Of a stretch of DNA of 34,637 nt, positions 25,964 to 34,637 are shown one piece after another. This DNA is from Lachnospiraceae bacterium (lineage in GTDB: Bacteria; Bacillota; Clostridia; Lachnospirales; Lachnospiraceae): contig JAKSRM010000016.1 in NCBI GenBank assembly GCA_024403615.1, positions 1 through 34,637 of the forward strand, given 5' to 3'. A model generated the notes under the pieces. That model was not told where the DNA came from. It saw only the letters and a program-made list of their open reading frames with translations, and ran no database searches. A program made the translations under genes and the position numbers. How positions within the stretch are numbered: position 1 is the first letter of the stretch; each line of letters opens with the position of its first letter.

Positions 25964-28900
25964 CTATTCTTCGTCTGCGTCGTCAAAGTCCGCATCATAA
26001 TCGTCCAATAAGTCGTCTGTTTCTTCTGGTTCGTCTTCTGCGTAAACATAACCGTTGGAAGCTACATCATATTCCTGGATGGTGTAGCCACGACGAGCTG
26101 CATCGTCTTTATTCTTTGGATAGTTGTTGCTGGAGAGCATTGCATTAAAGTTTGTCTCACCATAATCAACAGATTCCAGAAGTTTGATTTCTTCATCGTC
26201 TTCGTCCAGAACTTTAATATCCAGAGCTAAGGACTGAAGTTCTTTTACGAGAACCTTGAAGGATTCCGGAGTTCCTGCCTCAGGAATGTTGTCGCCCTTG
26301 ATGATAGCTTCATAAGTCTTAACACGTCCAACAACGTCGTCAGACTTAACAGTCAGGATTTCCTGAAGGGTGTAAGATGCACCGTATGCTTCCAAAGCCC
26401 AAACTTCCATTTCACCGAAACGCTGTCCACCGAACTGAGCTTTACCACCTAAAGGCTGCTGAGTTACTAAGGAGTAAGGACCGGTAGAACGAGCATGAAT
26501 CTTATCGTCAACCAGATGGTGGAGTTTCAGGTAGTGCATGTGACCAATGGTTACCGGTGCATCGAAGAATTCACCAGTACGTCCGTCACGAAGCTGTACC
26601 TTACCGTCACGGCTGATTGGAACGCCTTTCCATTCTGCTCTATGTGCAAGGTTCTTCTCTAAGTATTTAATGATGTCTGGGGCAACAGTTCCTTCATATT
26701 TCTTCTTGAAGTCTTCCCATTCACCGTTTACATAATCATTTGCCATGTCCAGAGTATCCATGATGTCGAACTCGTTCGCGCCATCAAATACAGGAGTAGC
26801 AATGTCGAAACCTAAAGCCTTAGCTGCTAAGGAAAGGTGGGTCTCTAATACCTGTCCGATATTCATACGGCTAGGTACGCCTAATGGGTTCAGAACGATG
26901 TCCAGAGGACGTCCGTTTGGAAGGAATGGCATGTCTTCAATAGGAAGAACACGGCTTACAACACCCTTATTTCCATGACGACCAGCCATCTTATCACCTA
27001 CAGAAATCTTACGTTTCTGAGCAATATATACACGAACGGTCTGGTTTACGCCTGGGCTTAATTCATCGCCAGCTTCTCTTGTAAATACTTTGGCATCTAC
27101 TACGATACCGTATGCACCATGAGGTACTTTCAGGGAAGTATCACGTACTTCTCTTGCCTTCTCACCGAAGATTGCACGAAGCAGTCTTTCTTCTGGAGTC
27201 AGCTCTGTTTCTCCCTTAGGAGTAACTTTACCAACCAGAATATCACCGGCACGAACTTCTGCGCCGATACGGATGATGCCGCGCTCGTCAAGGTCTTTTA
27301 AAGCTTCCTCGCCAACGCCAGGAACATCACGGGTAATTTCTTCTGGTCCTAATTTTGTATCACGAGCTTCTGTCTCATATCTTTCAATATGAATAGAAGT
27401 GTAAACGTCGTCACGCACCAGTCTTTCGCTGATCAGAACAGCATCCTCGTAGTTGTAGCCTTCCCATGTCATGAATCCGATCAGAGGGTTCTTGCCAAGA
27501 GCGATTTCACCCTGAGAGGTGCTAGCGCCGTCTGCGATAATCTGTCCAGCTTTAACCTTTTCGCCTTTGGAAACGATAGGTCTCTGGTTGTAGCAGTTGG
27601 ACTGGTTGCTTCGTACGAATTTTGCAACTTTGTAATTTCTGTAGATTCCGTCTTTGCCACGGATTCCGATTTCGGTTGCGGTAACATGCTCTACTACGCC
27701 GTCTTCTTTTGCAAGAATACATACGCCAGAGTCTTTTGCAGTCTTAGCTTCCATTCCGGTTCCAACAACAGGAGCTTCTGTGGTAAGAAGAGGAACTGCC
27801 TGACGCTGCATGTTCGATCCCATCAGAGCACGGTTCGCATCGTCGTTCTCCAGGAAAGGAATCATAGAGGTAGCTGCAGAGAATACCATCTTAGGAGATA
27901 CGTCCATCAGATCTACTTCGGTCTTGTCGTATTCACTGGTCTCATCCTGGAAACGTCCTGCAACGTTGTTACGGATGAAGTGGCCTTCTTCGTCTAAGGC
28001 TTCGTTAGCCTGTGCTACTTTATATTTATCTTCTTCGTCTGCTGTTAAGTAAACAACGCGGTCGGTAACCTTTGGATTATCTGGATCGGTCTTATCGATT
28101 ACACGGTAAGGAGCTTCGATAAATCCATATTTGTTTACGCGGGCGTAGCTTGCCAGAGAGTTGATAAGTCCGATGTTAGGACCTTCAGGAGTCTCGATAG
28201 GGCACATACGTCCATAATGTGTATAGTGAACGTCTCGAACTTCGAATCCGGCACGGTCTCTGGAAAGACCACCAGGTCCTAATGCGGAAAGACGTCTCTT
28301 ATGAGTTAACTCGCCCAGTGGGTTACACTGATCCATGAACTGGGACAGCTGGGAAGATCCGAAGAACTCACGAACTGCTGCAGTAACCGGTTTAATGTTG
28401 ATCAGGGATTGTGGAGTGATGGTGTCAATGTCCTGAGTCTGCATTCTTTCATGAACAACTCTTTCCATTCTGGAAAGACCTACTCTGTACTGGTTCTGAA
28501 GAAGTTCACCTACGCTACGGATACGACGATTGCCTAAGTGGTCGATGTCGTCGAAGTTGCCCAGACCGGAGTCTAAGTTCAGTCCATAGGAAATGCTTGC
28601 GAAAATGTCTTCTTTTGTAATATGTTTTGGAATCAGCTTATGTACGTTCTTACGGATAGCTTCCTTAAGGTCCGCTTTCTTTGTGTACTGTTCCATAAGT
28701 TCAGCAAGAGCTGGGTAATATACTCTTTCGGTAATTCCCATTTCTTCCATTTCTTTATCAGAAATGTTTACGTATTCCTGAAGGTCTACAACCAAGTTGG
28801 ATAATACTTTAACTACTCTGCCGTCGCCCTGTACTAATACCGTAGGAACTGCACCGTTCTGGATTCTCTCTGCTAATTCTTCGTCAACTACAGTACCAGC

Positions 28901-29827
28901 TTCTGCTAAAACTTCGCCGGTGCCTCTGTGGATAACGTCTTCTGCAAGAGTAGCGCCTACCAGACGGTTCTTGTAAGCTAATTTCTTGTTGAATTTATAA
29001 CGTCCAACTTTAGCAAGGTCATAACGTTTTGCATCAAAGAACATAGAGGTGATCAGGTTCTCTGCGTTTTCTAACTGCAGAGGCTCGCCTGGACGGAGCT
29101 TTTTGTAGAGCTCTAAGATACCATCTTTATAGTTCTTGGAAACGTCTTTTTCTAAGCATGCTAAAATCTTTGGCTCTTCGCCAAATACTTCTAAGATTTC
29201 TTCATCTGTGCCACAGCCTAAAGCACGAATCAGAACGGTTACAGGAACCTTTCTTGCTTTATCTGCGTGAACATAGTAAACATCGTTGGAATCTGTTTCA
29301 TATTCAAACCATGCACCTCTGTTAGGAATAACGTTGCAAGCGTAGAGCTCTTTACCTAATTTGTCATGGCTAAGAGTGAAATAGATACCAGGGGAACGAA
29401 CCAACTGTGAAACGATAACACGCTCAGCACCGTTGATTACGAATGTACCAGTTTCTGTCATCAGAGGCATATCTCCCATGAAGAGTTCATGCTCACTGAT
29501 TTCACCTGTTTCTTTATTGCTAAGGCGAACCTTAACTTTTAAAGGAGCGGCATAGGTTGCATCCCGTTCTTTACATTCTTCAATGGTATATTTGATTTCA
29601 TCATAAGCAATGCGGAAATCAACAAACTCCAGGCTAAGGGACTGATTGAAATCCTCGATTGGGGAAATGTCTGCAAATACCTCTTTCAAACCACTGGTGA
29701 TAAACCAGTCGTAGGAAGCCTTCTGAATCTCAATCAGATTCGGCATTTCCAGAACTTCTTCCTGCTTGGAATAACTCATTCTGATTCCCTTGCCGTATTT
29801 TACGGAACGAATTCTGTTCTTCTCCAT
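25964..29827 (-). CDS. rpoB: DNA-directed RNA polymerase subunit beta
   Basis: This is the second-largest RNA polymerase subunit and the target of rifampicin. The start [14 protein letters not shown] is chosen for the AAAGGAGTGATC ribosome binding site nine bases upstream and for the family's usual N-terminus; the in-frame extension to 29998 is transcript leader. The 1287-residue product carries the rifampicin region ([41 protein letters not shown] sequence, wild-type in appearance), GRHGNKGV and the C-terminal [26 protein letters not shown]. It ends in a very acidic tail. It has its own promoter and is not preceded by rplJL. Confidence 0.99.
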   Translation of the reverse strand: MEKNRIRSVKYGKGIRMSYSKQEEVLEMPNLIEIQKASYDWFITSGLKEVFADISPIEDFNQSLSLEFVDFRIAYDEIKYTIEECKERDATYAAPLKVKVRLSNKETGEISEHELFMGDMPLMTETGTFVINGAERVIVSQLVRSPGIYFTLSHDKLGKELYACNVIPNRGAWFEYETDSNDVYYVHADKARKVPVTVLIRALGCGTDEEILEVFGEEPKILACLEKDVSKNYKDGILELYKKLRPGEPLQLENAENLITSMFFDAKRYDLAKVGRYKFNKKLAYKNRLVGATLAEDVIHRGTGEVLAEAGTVVDEELAERIQNGAVPTVLVQGDGRVVKVLSNLVVDLQEYVNISDKEMEEMGITERVYYPALAELMEQYTKKADLKEAIRKNVHKLIPKHITKEDIFASISYGLNLDSGLGNFDDIDHLGNRRIRSVGELLQNQYRVGLSRMERVVHERMQTQDIDTITPQSLINIKPVTAAVREFFGSSQLSQFMDQCNPLGELTHKRRLSALGPGGLSRDRAGFEVRDVHYTHYGRMCPIETPEGPNIGLINSLASYARVNKYGFIEAPYRVIDKTDPDNPKVTDRVVYLTADEEDKYKVAQANEALDEEGHFIRNNVAGRFQDETSEYDKTEVDLMDVSPKMVFSAATSMIPFLENDDANRALMGSNMQRQAVPLLTTEAPVVGTGMEAKTAKDSGVCILAKEDGVVEHVTATEIGIRGKDGIYRNYKVAKFVRSNQSNCYNQRPIVSKGEKVKAGQIIADGASTSQGEIALGKNPLIGFMTWEGYNYEDAVLISERLVRDDVYTSIHIERYETEARDTKLGPEEITRDVPGVGEEALKDLDERGIIRIGAEVRAGDILVGKVTPKGETELTPEERLLRAIFGEKAREVRDTSLKVPHGAYGIVVDAKVFTREAGDELSPGVNQTVRVYIAQKRKISVGDKMAGRHGNKGVVSRVLPIEDMPFLPNGRPLDIVLNPLGVPSRMNIGQVLETHLSLAAKALGFDIATPVFDGANEFDIMDTLDMANDYVNGEWEDFKKKYEGTVAPDIIKYLEKNLAHRAEWKGVPISRDGKVQLRDGRTGEFFDAPVTIGHMHYLKLHHLVDDKIHARSTGPYSLVTQQPLGGKAQFGGQRFGEMEVWALEAYGASYTLQEILTVKSDDVVGRVKTYEAIIKGDNIPEAGTPESFKVLVKELQSLALDIKVLDEDDEEIKLLESVDYGETNFNAMLSSNNYPKNKDDAARRGYTIQEYDVASNGYVYAEDEPEETDDLLDDYDADFDDADEE

Positions 29828-30011
29828 TAAATTGATCACTCCTTTTGATATTTTTGTGGGTCTAATTGCGCTTTTCACAGAAATTTCAAACTTTTGCTGA
29901 TTTTTCAAGCTTTTTTCGGGCTCAAAACCTGTGAAAAAACGCTCATTTTCGTTGATTTTCCGAAAAATTGCGCGCAGAAAAAGACCACTTTTCCACAATA
30001 GTGCAACGTAT
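29828..30011 (-). promoter_or_regulatory. rpoB transcript leader
   Basis: An A-rich leader of about 180 nt lies between the promoter and rpoB. It is free of stop codons in the rpoB frame but its translation (many Lys/Phe/Asn) has no family resemblance. No riboswitch or L10 binding site is recognised. Confidence 0.5.
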
Positions 30012-30040
30012 ACTTTAACACAACGTCAATAAGGCGTCAA
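30012..30040 (-). promoter_or_regulatory. Promoter of rpoBC
   Basis: Minus strand: -35 TTGACG (30035-30040), 17-bp spacer, -10 TAAAGT (30012-30017). A second TTGACG lies inside the spacer. A TATAC word is just downstream and may be an alternative -10. Confidence 0.6.
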
Positions 30041-30069
30041 GGAGTTTTTTTTAATGATTTTCCTAATGT

Positions 30070-30106
30070 AAAAATATAAAAATAGGCGGGAACTTTCGTT
30101 CCCGCC
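30070..30106 (-). terminator. Terminator after the PNPOx-like gene
   Basis: GGCGGGAAC (30085-30093) and GTTCCCGCC (30098-30106) form a 9-bp stem with a TTTC loop. On the minus strand the stem is followed by TATTTTTATATTTTT. It isolates rpoB from the upstream gene. Confidence 0.92.
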
Positions 30107-30138
30107 TTAAACTTTTTATCCGATTTCGTTATTCCGAA

Positions 30139-30531
30139 TTAGAAGGTGATAACCTTTGGCTCAGAAGTGAAGGATGAGAAAGTAGCTGTTGCATTCTGGA
30201 AATAGAATACGATGCAGTTGTCATCGTTCTCGTTATACATGCTTCTAAGGTTCGGGCTCTTGTCCAGCATATCCTTCTTAGCTTCTACTCTCTCGTCAGG
30301 AATAAGTTCGCCAGCAAGTCTTAACCATGTACCATCTTTGAAGCAGCAAAGTTCTGCCTTTGGATTAGCAATGAGTTGTTTGTAAGTAGGTTTAATCTTA
30401 CCTGTCTGGATGTATAATTTGTCTTCGAAAATGTTGATTGTGCCGAAAGGACGCAGACGTGGCTGGTCACCTTCAACAGTTGCTAAATAATAAGTTCCAC
30501 AAGCTTTAATAAAATCATGAACTTCCTGCAT
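30139..30531 (-). CDS. Pyridoxamine 5'-phosphate oxidase-like flavin-binding protein
   Basis: A 130-residue split-barrel protein of the PNPOx-like family. Family traits are the N-terminal TYYLATVEGDQPRLRPFGTINIFEDKLYIQTG, with the LATV and RPFG positions that contact FMN in relatives, and NPKAELCCFKDGTWLRLAGE in the middle. Small members like this one usually bind FMN or another flavin and their substrates are mostly unknown; a vitamin B6 role should not be assumed. Start support: AGGAGG nine bases upstream. It lies 98 bp downstream of hydA with its own likely -10, and ends at a strong terminator. Confidence 0.88.
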   Translation of the reverse strand: MQEVHDFIKACGTYYLATVEGDQPRLRPFGTINIFEDKLYIQTGKIKPTYKQLIANPKAELCCFKDGTWLRLAGELIPDERVEAKKDMLDKSPNLRSMYNENDDNCIVFYFQNATATFSSFTSEPKVITF

Positions 30532-30598
30532 TGTAAATCCTCCTAAATATATTGTTATTTTTTTGTTTTTTCTTTACGCCGGCTCTCACCGGTACTTA

Positions 30599-30610
30599 TT
30601 TATTATAGCA
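30599..30610 (-). promoter_or_regulatory. Possible extended -10 promoter of the PNPOx-like gene
   Basis: The minus strand reads TGCTATAAT, an extended -10 with a consensus hexamer, in the gap after hydA. No good -35 is present. Read-through from hydA is also possible because no terminator is seen there. Confidence 0.45.
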
Positions 30611-30629
30611 CTCTTAGGTGCATAATACA

Positions 30630-32402
30630 TTAGTTTTCGCTTTTTGCTTCCCACTTAGCTTCCCAGCCAAAATGGTCCGTATGAAGCAGGTGATGTGACA
30701 GTTCGGAACATGGTGCTTTCAAGAAGTCTGCATACAGGGTCTGAACTTCTGGGTTCTCATGAGAGAATCGTAACACGTTCTTTGCGTCGTAATTATAAAC
30801 AACCTTTGCACGATCTGCTGCCCGCTCCTCGTTATAGTGGATTGGCTGTCCGCCGCCACCTACGCAACCGCCTGGGCAAGCCATAACTTCTACAAAGTCA
30901 TATTCTACTTCGCCATCTTTAATAGCGTTCAAAAGCTTTCTGGTATTTCCAAGGCTGTTAACAACTGCTGCCTTCACGATGTTTCCGGCTACATTGTACT
31001 CTGCCTCAACCCATGGTTTGTCGGAGTCGGAAGCTCTTACGGCCTTGAAGGTTTCGTCTGCATTTGGATTCTCGCCAGTCAGGATGTAATAGCAGGTTCT
31101 TAAAGCTGCTTCCATAACACCGCCAGTAGCTCCGAAAATAACGGCTGCACCAGAGCCGGTTCCTAATGGAGAATCAAACTCTTCTTCCTCAATAGCTGCT
31201 ACGTTAATATTTTTCGCCTTGATCAGTCTGCATAATTCTCTTGTTGTAAGAACGCAGTCCACATCTTTTACTCCTTCTGCAGCATCGTTAATGTTTGGAA
31301 TATCGATTTCTGCCTTCTTCGCAGAACATGGCATAATAGATACGCAATAAATGTTCTCCGGAGCAACGCCGATTTTCTCTGCAAAGTAGGTCTTGGTTAC
31401 AGCGCCAAACATCTGCTGTGGAGACTTCGCAGTGGAAAGATTTCCTGTGAATTCTGGAAACTGGGTCTTTACGAATCTTACCCAGCCAGGACAGCAGGAA
31501 GTGAACATTGGCCACTGGTACTGATCTTTATGAGTAAATCTCTCCAGGAATTCTGTTCCCTCTTCCATAATGGTCAGATCCGCTGTAAAGTTTGTATCAA
31601 ATACATAATCAAAGCCGATTCTTCTTAATACCGCTGCCAGAACTTTTTCGTTTGCCTGTTCTGGGGAAAGTCCGAATTCCTCGCCCCATGCAGTTCTTAC
31701 TGCAGGCGCAATTTGTACAACGGTTACTTTTTCCGGATTATTTAAAGCTCCGTTAAATCCGCCAACTTTGGAAATATCGTTGCGGACAGAAAGAGCGTTG
31801 GTTGGGCAATGAGTTACGCACTGACCGCAGAAAACGCATCCAGACTCAGAAATCTTTACATGATTCTTTACGCCAACGGAAGTATGAGTACCGGAACCGA
31901 TCATATCCCAGATATTTACGGTCTGTACTTTTTCACACTCGGATACGCAACGGTAGCACTTAATACATTTGCTTTCGTCACGGATAATCGGAACATTCTT
32001 CTCCCATTCGATCAGAATGTAATCGTTTTTATAAGAATCGGTGCTTCTAGCGCCCATGTCATAGGCAACTTTTTTCAGCTGGCAGGTTTCATTTCTTTCG
32101 CAGGAAGGACATTCTACCCGGTGCTGGCTTAACAGCAGCTCTACGTTGGTTCTTCTTGCTTCGAAAACTCTTGCTGTGTTGGTATGGACAACCATGCCCT
32201 CGGTACATACGTTGTCGCAGGATGCAACCAGACGATCGATCCCTTCAATTTCTACCAGACAAGCTCTGCAGGCACCAATTTCATTGACACCTTTCAGATA
32301 ACATAAAGTTGGGATTTTAACGCCAACCAGTTTTGCTGCTTCTAAGATGGAGGTTCCTTCTTCGACCTGGACATTTTTACCGTCGATAATTAAATTTACC
32401 AT
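30630..32402 (-). CDS. hydA: [FeFe] hydrogenase catalytic subunit (HydA type)
   Basis: This cytoplasmic enzyme interconverts protons and H2. The 590-residue product has the domain order of multi-cluster [FeFe] hydrogenases: an N-terminal 2Fe-2S domain (Cys34, 45, 48, 62), a His-ligated 4Fe-4S site (His94, Cys98, 101, 107), two 4Fe-4S sites (Cys146/149/152/156 and Cys189/192/195/199) and the H-cluster domain with TSCCPGW (Cys303-304), MPCSAKKAE (Cys359) and MACPGGCVGGGGQP (Cys509, Cys513). All H-cluster ligands are intact. Its start overlaps the end of the upstream flavoprotein gene by 7 bp, and GGAGG lies within that gene. The pairing suggests electrons pass between NAD(P)H and H2 through the flavoprotein. 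No hydEFG maturase genes are in the window. Confidence 0.96.
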   Translation of the reverse strand: MVNLIIDGKNVQVEEGTSILEAAKLVGVKIPTLCYLKGVNEIGACRACLVEIEGIDRLVASCDNVCTEGMVVHTNTARVFEARRTNVELLLSQHRVECPSCERNETCQLKKVAYDMGARSTDSYKNDYILIEWEKNVPIIRDESKCIKCYRCVSECEKVQTVNIWDMIGSGTHTSVGVKNHVKISESGCVFCGQCVTHCPTNALSVRNDISKVGGFNGALNNPEKVTVVQIAPAVRTAWGEEFGLSPEQANEKVLAAVLRRIGFDYVFDTNFTADLTIMEEGTEFLERFTHKDQYQWPMFTSCCPGWVRFVKTQFPEFTGNLSTAKSPQQMFGAVTKTYFAEKIGVAPENIYCVSIMPCSAKKAEIDIPNINDAAEGVKDVDCVLTTRELCRLIKAKNINVAAIEEEEFDSPLGTGSGAAVIFGATGGVMEAALRTCYYILTGENPNADETFKAVRASDSDKPWVEAEYNVAGNIVKAAVVNSLGNTRKLLNAIKDGEVEYDFVEVMACPGGCVGGGGQPIHYNEERAADRAKVVYNYDAKNVLRFSHENPEVQTLYADFLKAPCSELSHHLLHTDHFGWEAKWEAKSEN

Positions 32403-34228
32403 GCTTTACGACCTCCTTTGATTATTCCACAGTTAAAGTGGTCACACCGTAAGCATCTGCCGGCTTCCTGTTTTGCTTCCTTATCGGTCATGGCTTTTTC
32501 CATGAGCAGGAAGTCATGTTTTCTTTCTTCTGGCAGTCTTTCGGACATTTCGACTCTTCCGCAGTATTCTCTGTTCTTCAGTTCTACTTCCGGAATTTCG
32601 ATATCTCTTTGAACTACGTGATGGTAGCCTAAATATTCATCAATATTTGCTGCTGCAACTTTTCCGGCTGCAATGGCTAAGATTGCGGTTTTTGGTCCAG
32701 TTACACAGTCGCCGCCGGCGAATACGCCAGGGATTTCGTCGATGGACGTTACGTTATCGGCCTTGATCAGTCCTCTCTCCAGAGGAATACCGGTCTCGTC
32801 AAAGCCGGAAGTATCGGTTCCCTGACCGATGGCCTTAATAACAACATCGCATTCAAAACGTACATCATCCATACCAGAATCTACCGGATTCATACGGCCG
32901 TGTTTAATCTTGCTAACCATGTTTGGTCTAGCCCAGAAGGCAACAACTTTGTTATTTTCGTCGGTTTCAATTTTCAGAGGAGCATGAAGGTCGATTAAGT
33001 GAGCGCCTTCCGCGATAGCTCCCTCGATTTCTTCTGGAAGAGCGGTCATATCTTCCCGTCTTCTTCTATAAATAATAGATACGGATTTTGCTCCACAGCG
33101 GATTGCGGAACGAGTGCAGTCCATAGCAACGTTTCCGCCGCCAACAACGCATACGTTCTTTCCGGTGAAGTCTACCATTTCCTCATCACCAATTTTTCCA
33201 AGGAAATCAACTGCAGAGATGACACCCTCTGCGTCTTCTCCTTCAATGCCAATATCTTTTGCCTGATGCGCACCGATGGAAACGTAAACAGCATCATACT
33301 GTTTTCTTAAGTTGTCGATAGAATATTCGCCAACGCCTACGTTGGTGTTCAGCTTCGCTTCCACGCCGGTGGAAAGAATGGCTTCAATATCTCTCTTCAG
33401 ATAATTTCTAGGAAGTCGGTAAGCTGGAATACCGTAAACCAGCATTCCGCCTAACTGTTTATGTCTTTCGAATACCGTTACCTGATGACCCATGAGTTGC
33501 AAATAGAACGCAACCGTAAGTCCGGAAGGTCCACCACCAACTACGGCGATCTTCTTTCCAGTTTCTGGAAGACGCTCCGGAGGAATAACTCTGGTAGCCT
33601 TTTCAATGGCGGTACGTTTTAAGCCGCGGATGTTTACTGGCGCATCTAACAGGCTTCTTCTGCATCGAGCCTCGCATGGATGCTCACAGATTAAAGCACA
33701 TACAACTGGGAATGGATTATCGTTGGTGATTAATTTAACAGCGTCTTCATAACGTTCGTCATTTACTAATGCGATATATCCCGGAATATTTACATGAGCT
33801 GGGCAATGGGCAACGCAAGGAATGCTGTCCGTACGCTCAGCCAGACATACATGATTTTCAATATGTGAAACAAAATCGTCGCGGAATCCTTTAATTGCTT
33901 TCGCAACCATTTTCGCAGCTTCGGAACCGATAACGCAATCGGCGGACTCTGTAATAATGTCTGCCAGGCGTTCGATTTCATCAACAGTTTCTAAAGTAGC
34001 TTTCTCCTGAAGAACAGAGTCTAACAGGTAGCTCAGTTGTGGAAGTCCGGAACGGCAGGAAGTACATTTGCCACAGCTCTGGGTCATATATAATCTTAAA
34101 AAAGCTCCCGTTATATCAATGGGGCATGTGTCCTGAGGGCTGAATTTCAAATGGTGTTCCATGTAGTTATAAATGCCTTCAAGGGTGGATTCTACTTGAT
34201 TTTGTGTAGACAATGTTAGTCTGCTCAT
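32396..34228 (-). CDS. NuoF-like/GltD-like iron-sulfur flavoprotein oxidoreductase
   Basis: A 610-residue fusion. Residues 1-115 match the 4Fe-4S end of NuoF/HydB proteins (SCGKCTSCRSGL with Cys52, 55, 58 and Cys98), without the FMN domain. Residues about 125-580 match the small subunit of glutamate synthase (GltD) and related NAD(P)H:acceptor oxidoreductases: Cys clusters CVAHCP (138, 142) and CALICEHPCEARC (177, 181, 185, 189), an FAD site GGGPSG (231-236), a nucleotide site VVGGGNVAMD (361-370) and the late FAGGDCVTGP. The end has a further CLRCDHFNC. In databases such GltD-like proteins accompany one group of [FeFe] hydrogenases. Here it is translationally coupled to hydA, so it is likely its NAD(P)H-linked partner. 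A glutamate synthase role is unlikely since no gltB is present. Start support: GGAGGGG nine bases upstream. Confidence 0.92.
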   Translation of the reverse strand: MSRLTLSTQNQVESTLEGIYNYMEHHLKFSPQDTCPIDITGAFLRLYMTQSCGKCTSCRSGLPQLSYLLDSVLQEKATLETVDEIERLADIITESADCVIGSEAAKMVAKAIKGFRDDFVSHIENHVCLAERTDSIPCVAHCPAHVNIPGYIALVNDERYEDAVKLITNDNPFPVVCALICEHPCEARCRRSLLDAPVNIRGLKRTAIEKATRVIPPERLPETGKKIAVVGGGPSGLTVAFYLQLMGHQVTVFERHKQLGGMLVYGIPAYRLPRNYLKRDIEAILSTGVEAKLNTNVGVGEYSIDNLRKQYDAVYVSIGAHQAKDIGIEGEDAEGVISAVDFLGKIGDEEMVDFTGKNVCVVGGGNVAMDCTRSAIRCGAKSVSIIYRRRREDMTALPEEIEGAIAEGAHLIDLHAPLKIETDENNKVVAFWARPNMVSKIKHGRMNPVDSGMDDVRFECDVVIKAIGQGTDTSGFDETGIPLERGLIKADNVTSIDEIPGVFAGGDCVTGPKTAILAIAAGKVAAANIDEYLGYHHVVQRDIEIPEVELKNREYCGRVEMSERLPEERKHDFLLMEKAMTDKEAKQEAGRCLRCDHFNCGIIKGGRKAW

Positions 34229-34267
34229 ATCTTTGTCCCCTCCATGAATAATTTTATAGTACCTTGT

Positions 34268-34296
34268 ATTGTAATTTTTTCTACGGATTTATTCAA
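34268..34296 (-). promoter_or_regulatory. Promoter of the hydrogenase operon
   Basis: Minus strand: -35 TTGAAT (34291-34296), 17-bp spacer, -10 TACAAT (34268-34273). The leader to the flavoprotein start is about 33 nt. Confidence 0.65.
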
Positions 34297-34374
34297 TCAT
34301 TTTTTTATTCTAGATTATATTTTTGTGCATTCCGTGATTTCGATTGCTTCCCTCCCTTATTTATCTCCAGCTTG

Positions 34375-34637
34375 GCGAAAACATTGAGATGTGTACAGCC
34401 CCTCTTGCCCCTTTCTGCGAAATTGTTGAGATATGTACACCTCTTCTTTCCCATTTCCGCAAAATAGTTGAGATATGTACAAAAAGGCATGTACATATCT
34501 CAACTATTTGTGCAGCGGCCAATAACTTGCCTGTACATATCTCAACTTTTTGCGCAGTAGCCAATAACCTGCCCGTACATATCTCAACTTTTTGCGCAGC
34601 AGCCAATAACCTGCCCGTACATATCTCAACTTTTTGC
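34375..34637. repeat. Inverted array of 42-bp repeats at the right edge
   Basis: Left half: units at 34375, 34417 and 34459 with core GTTGAGATATGTACA. Right half: the same core reversed, TGTACATATCTCAACT, in units at 34490, 34532, 34574 and 34616, where the window ends. The period is 42 bp in both halves. The two halves meet in a 19-bp perfect inverted repeat (34463-34481 and 34490-34508) around an 8-nt loop. The right-hand units also share GCCAATAACCTGCC; the left-hand intervening bases are pyrimidine-rich and more varied. No real gene is seen. Confidence 0.93.

Noticed and set aside
29828..29998. 57-residue N-terminal extension of RpoB
   Set aside because: The extension lacks family resemblance and the strong AAAGGAG site sits directly before the internal ATG at 29827.
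34361..34606. 81-residue minus-strand ORF with 14-residue repeats
   Set aside because: It stays open because 42 is divisible by three; there is no ribosome binding site and the repeats are inverted in the middle, so it reads as a by-product of the array.
34375..34637. CRISPR array
   Set aside because: The unit repeats whole at 42 bp with no unique spacers, the two halves are inverted, and no cas genes are present.
1..34637. tRNA or rRNA genes
   Set aside because: No cloverleaf-like or rRNA-like sequence was recognised in any gap on either strand by eye.

Overview
The window looks like a chromosomal segment of an anaerobic Clostridia/Lachnospiraceae-type Firmicute. The grounds are AGGAGG-type ribosome binding sites throughout, Firmicute-style RpoB/RpoC/TypA/CysK, an FMN-riboswitch-controlled RibU transporter, a monomeric [FeFe] hydrogenase paired with a NuoF/GltD-type flavoprotein, and a secreted InlB-type repeat protein. 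The genus cannot be fixed by reading alone. Every recognisable gene is on the minus strand except two paralogous orphan genes (7287-8090 and 16198-17001).

Layout. 1-2.9 kb: a type I restriction-modification locus (single-TRD hsdS, hsdM) preceded by an HNH nuclease gene. 2.9-4.9 kb: a DUF1653 gene, a tiny acidic EF-hand-like ORF and an AAA/DUF4143 ATPase, the last flanked by an 82-bp direct repeat. 4.9-7.1 kb: a DUF937 protein with a Gln-rich repetitive tail, a 23-bp tandem array and miaA. 7.1-8.7 kb: orphan plus-strand gene 1 and a non-coding repeat field with a 41-bp array. 8.8-15 kb: an aminotransferase and cysK, a KOW/Sel1-like protein, and typA. 15.1-16 kb: ribU with its FMN riboswitch and terminator. 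16-17.7 kb: orphan plus-strand gene 2 and another repeat field with a 42-bp repeat. 17.7-21.4 kb: a 1229-residue secreted repeat protein. 21.5-29.8 kb: a GNAT gene and rpoC-rpoB, separate from the usual ribosomal-protein neighbours. 30.1-34.2 kb: a PNPOx-fold protein and the hydrogenase pair. 34.37-34.64 kb: an inverted array of 42-bp repeats running off the right edge.

How genes work together: HsdM and HsdS are modification and specificity subunits (HsdR is not in view, probably beyond the left edge). RibU is gated by flavin through the riboswitch. HydA and the NuoF/GltD-like flavoprotein overlap by 7 bp and probably form one NAD(P)H-linked hydrogen-metabolising complex. RpoB and RpoC are translated from adjacent cistrons.

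The best candidate for something undescribed is the family formed by the two lone plus-strand genes. They have the same length, and 83 of 125 C-terminal residues are identical by hand alignment. They carry PD-(D/E)XK-like acidic motifs, share a 5' motif, and each is followed by a field of roughly 41-42-bp repeats with palindromic cores. A third, inverted 42-bp array lies at the right edge. A protein that acts on its own repeats, comparable in logic to RAYT/REP elements, is a testable but unproven reading.
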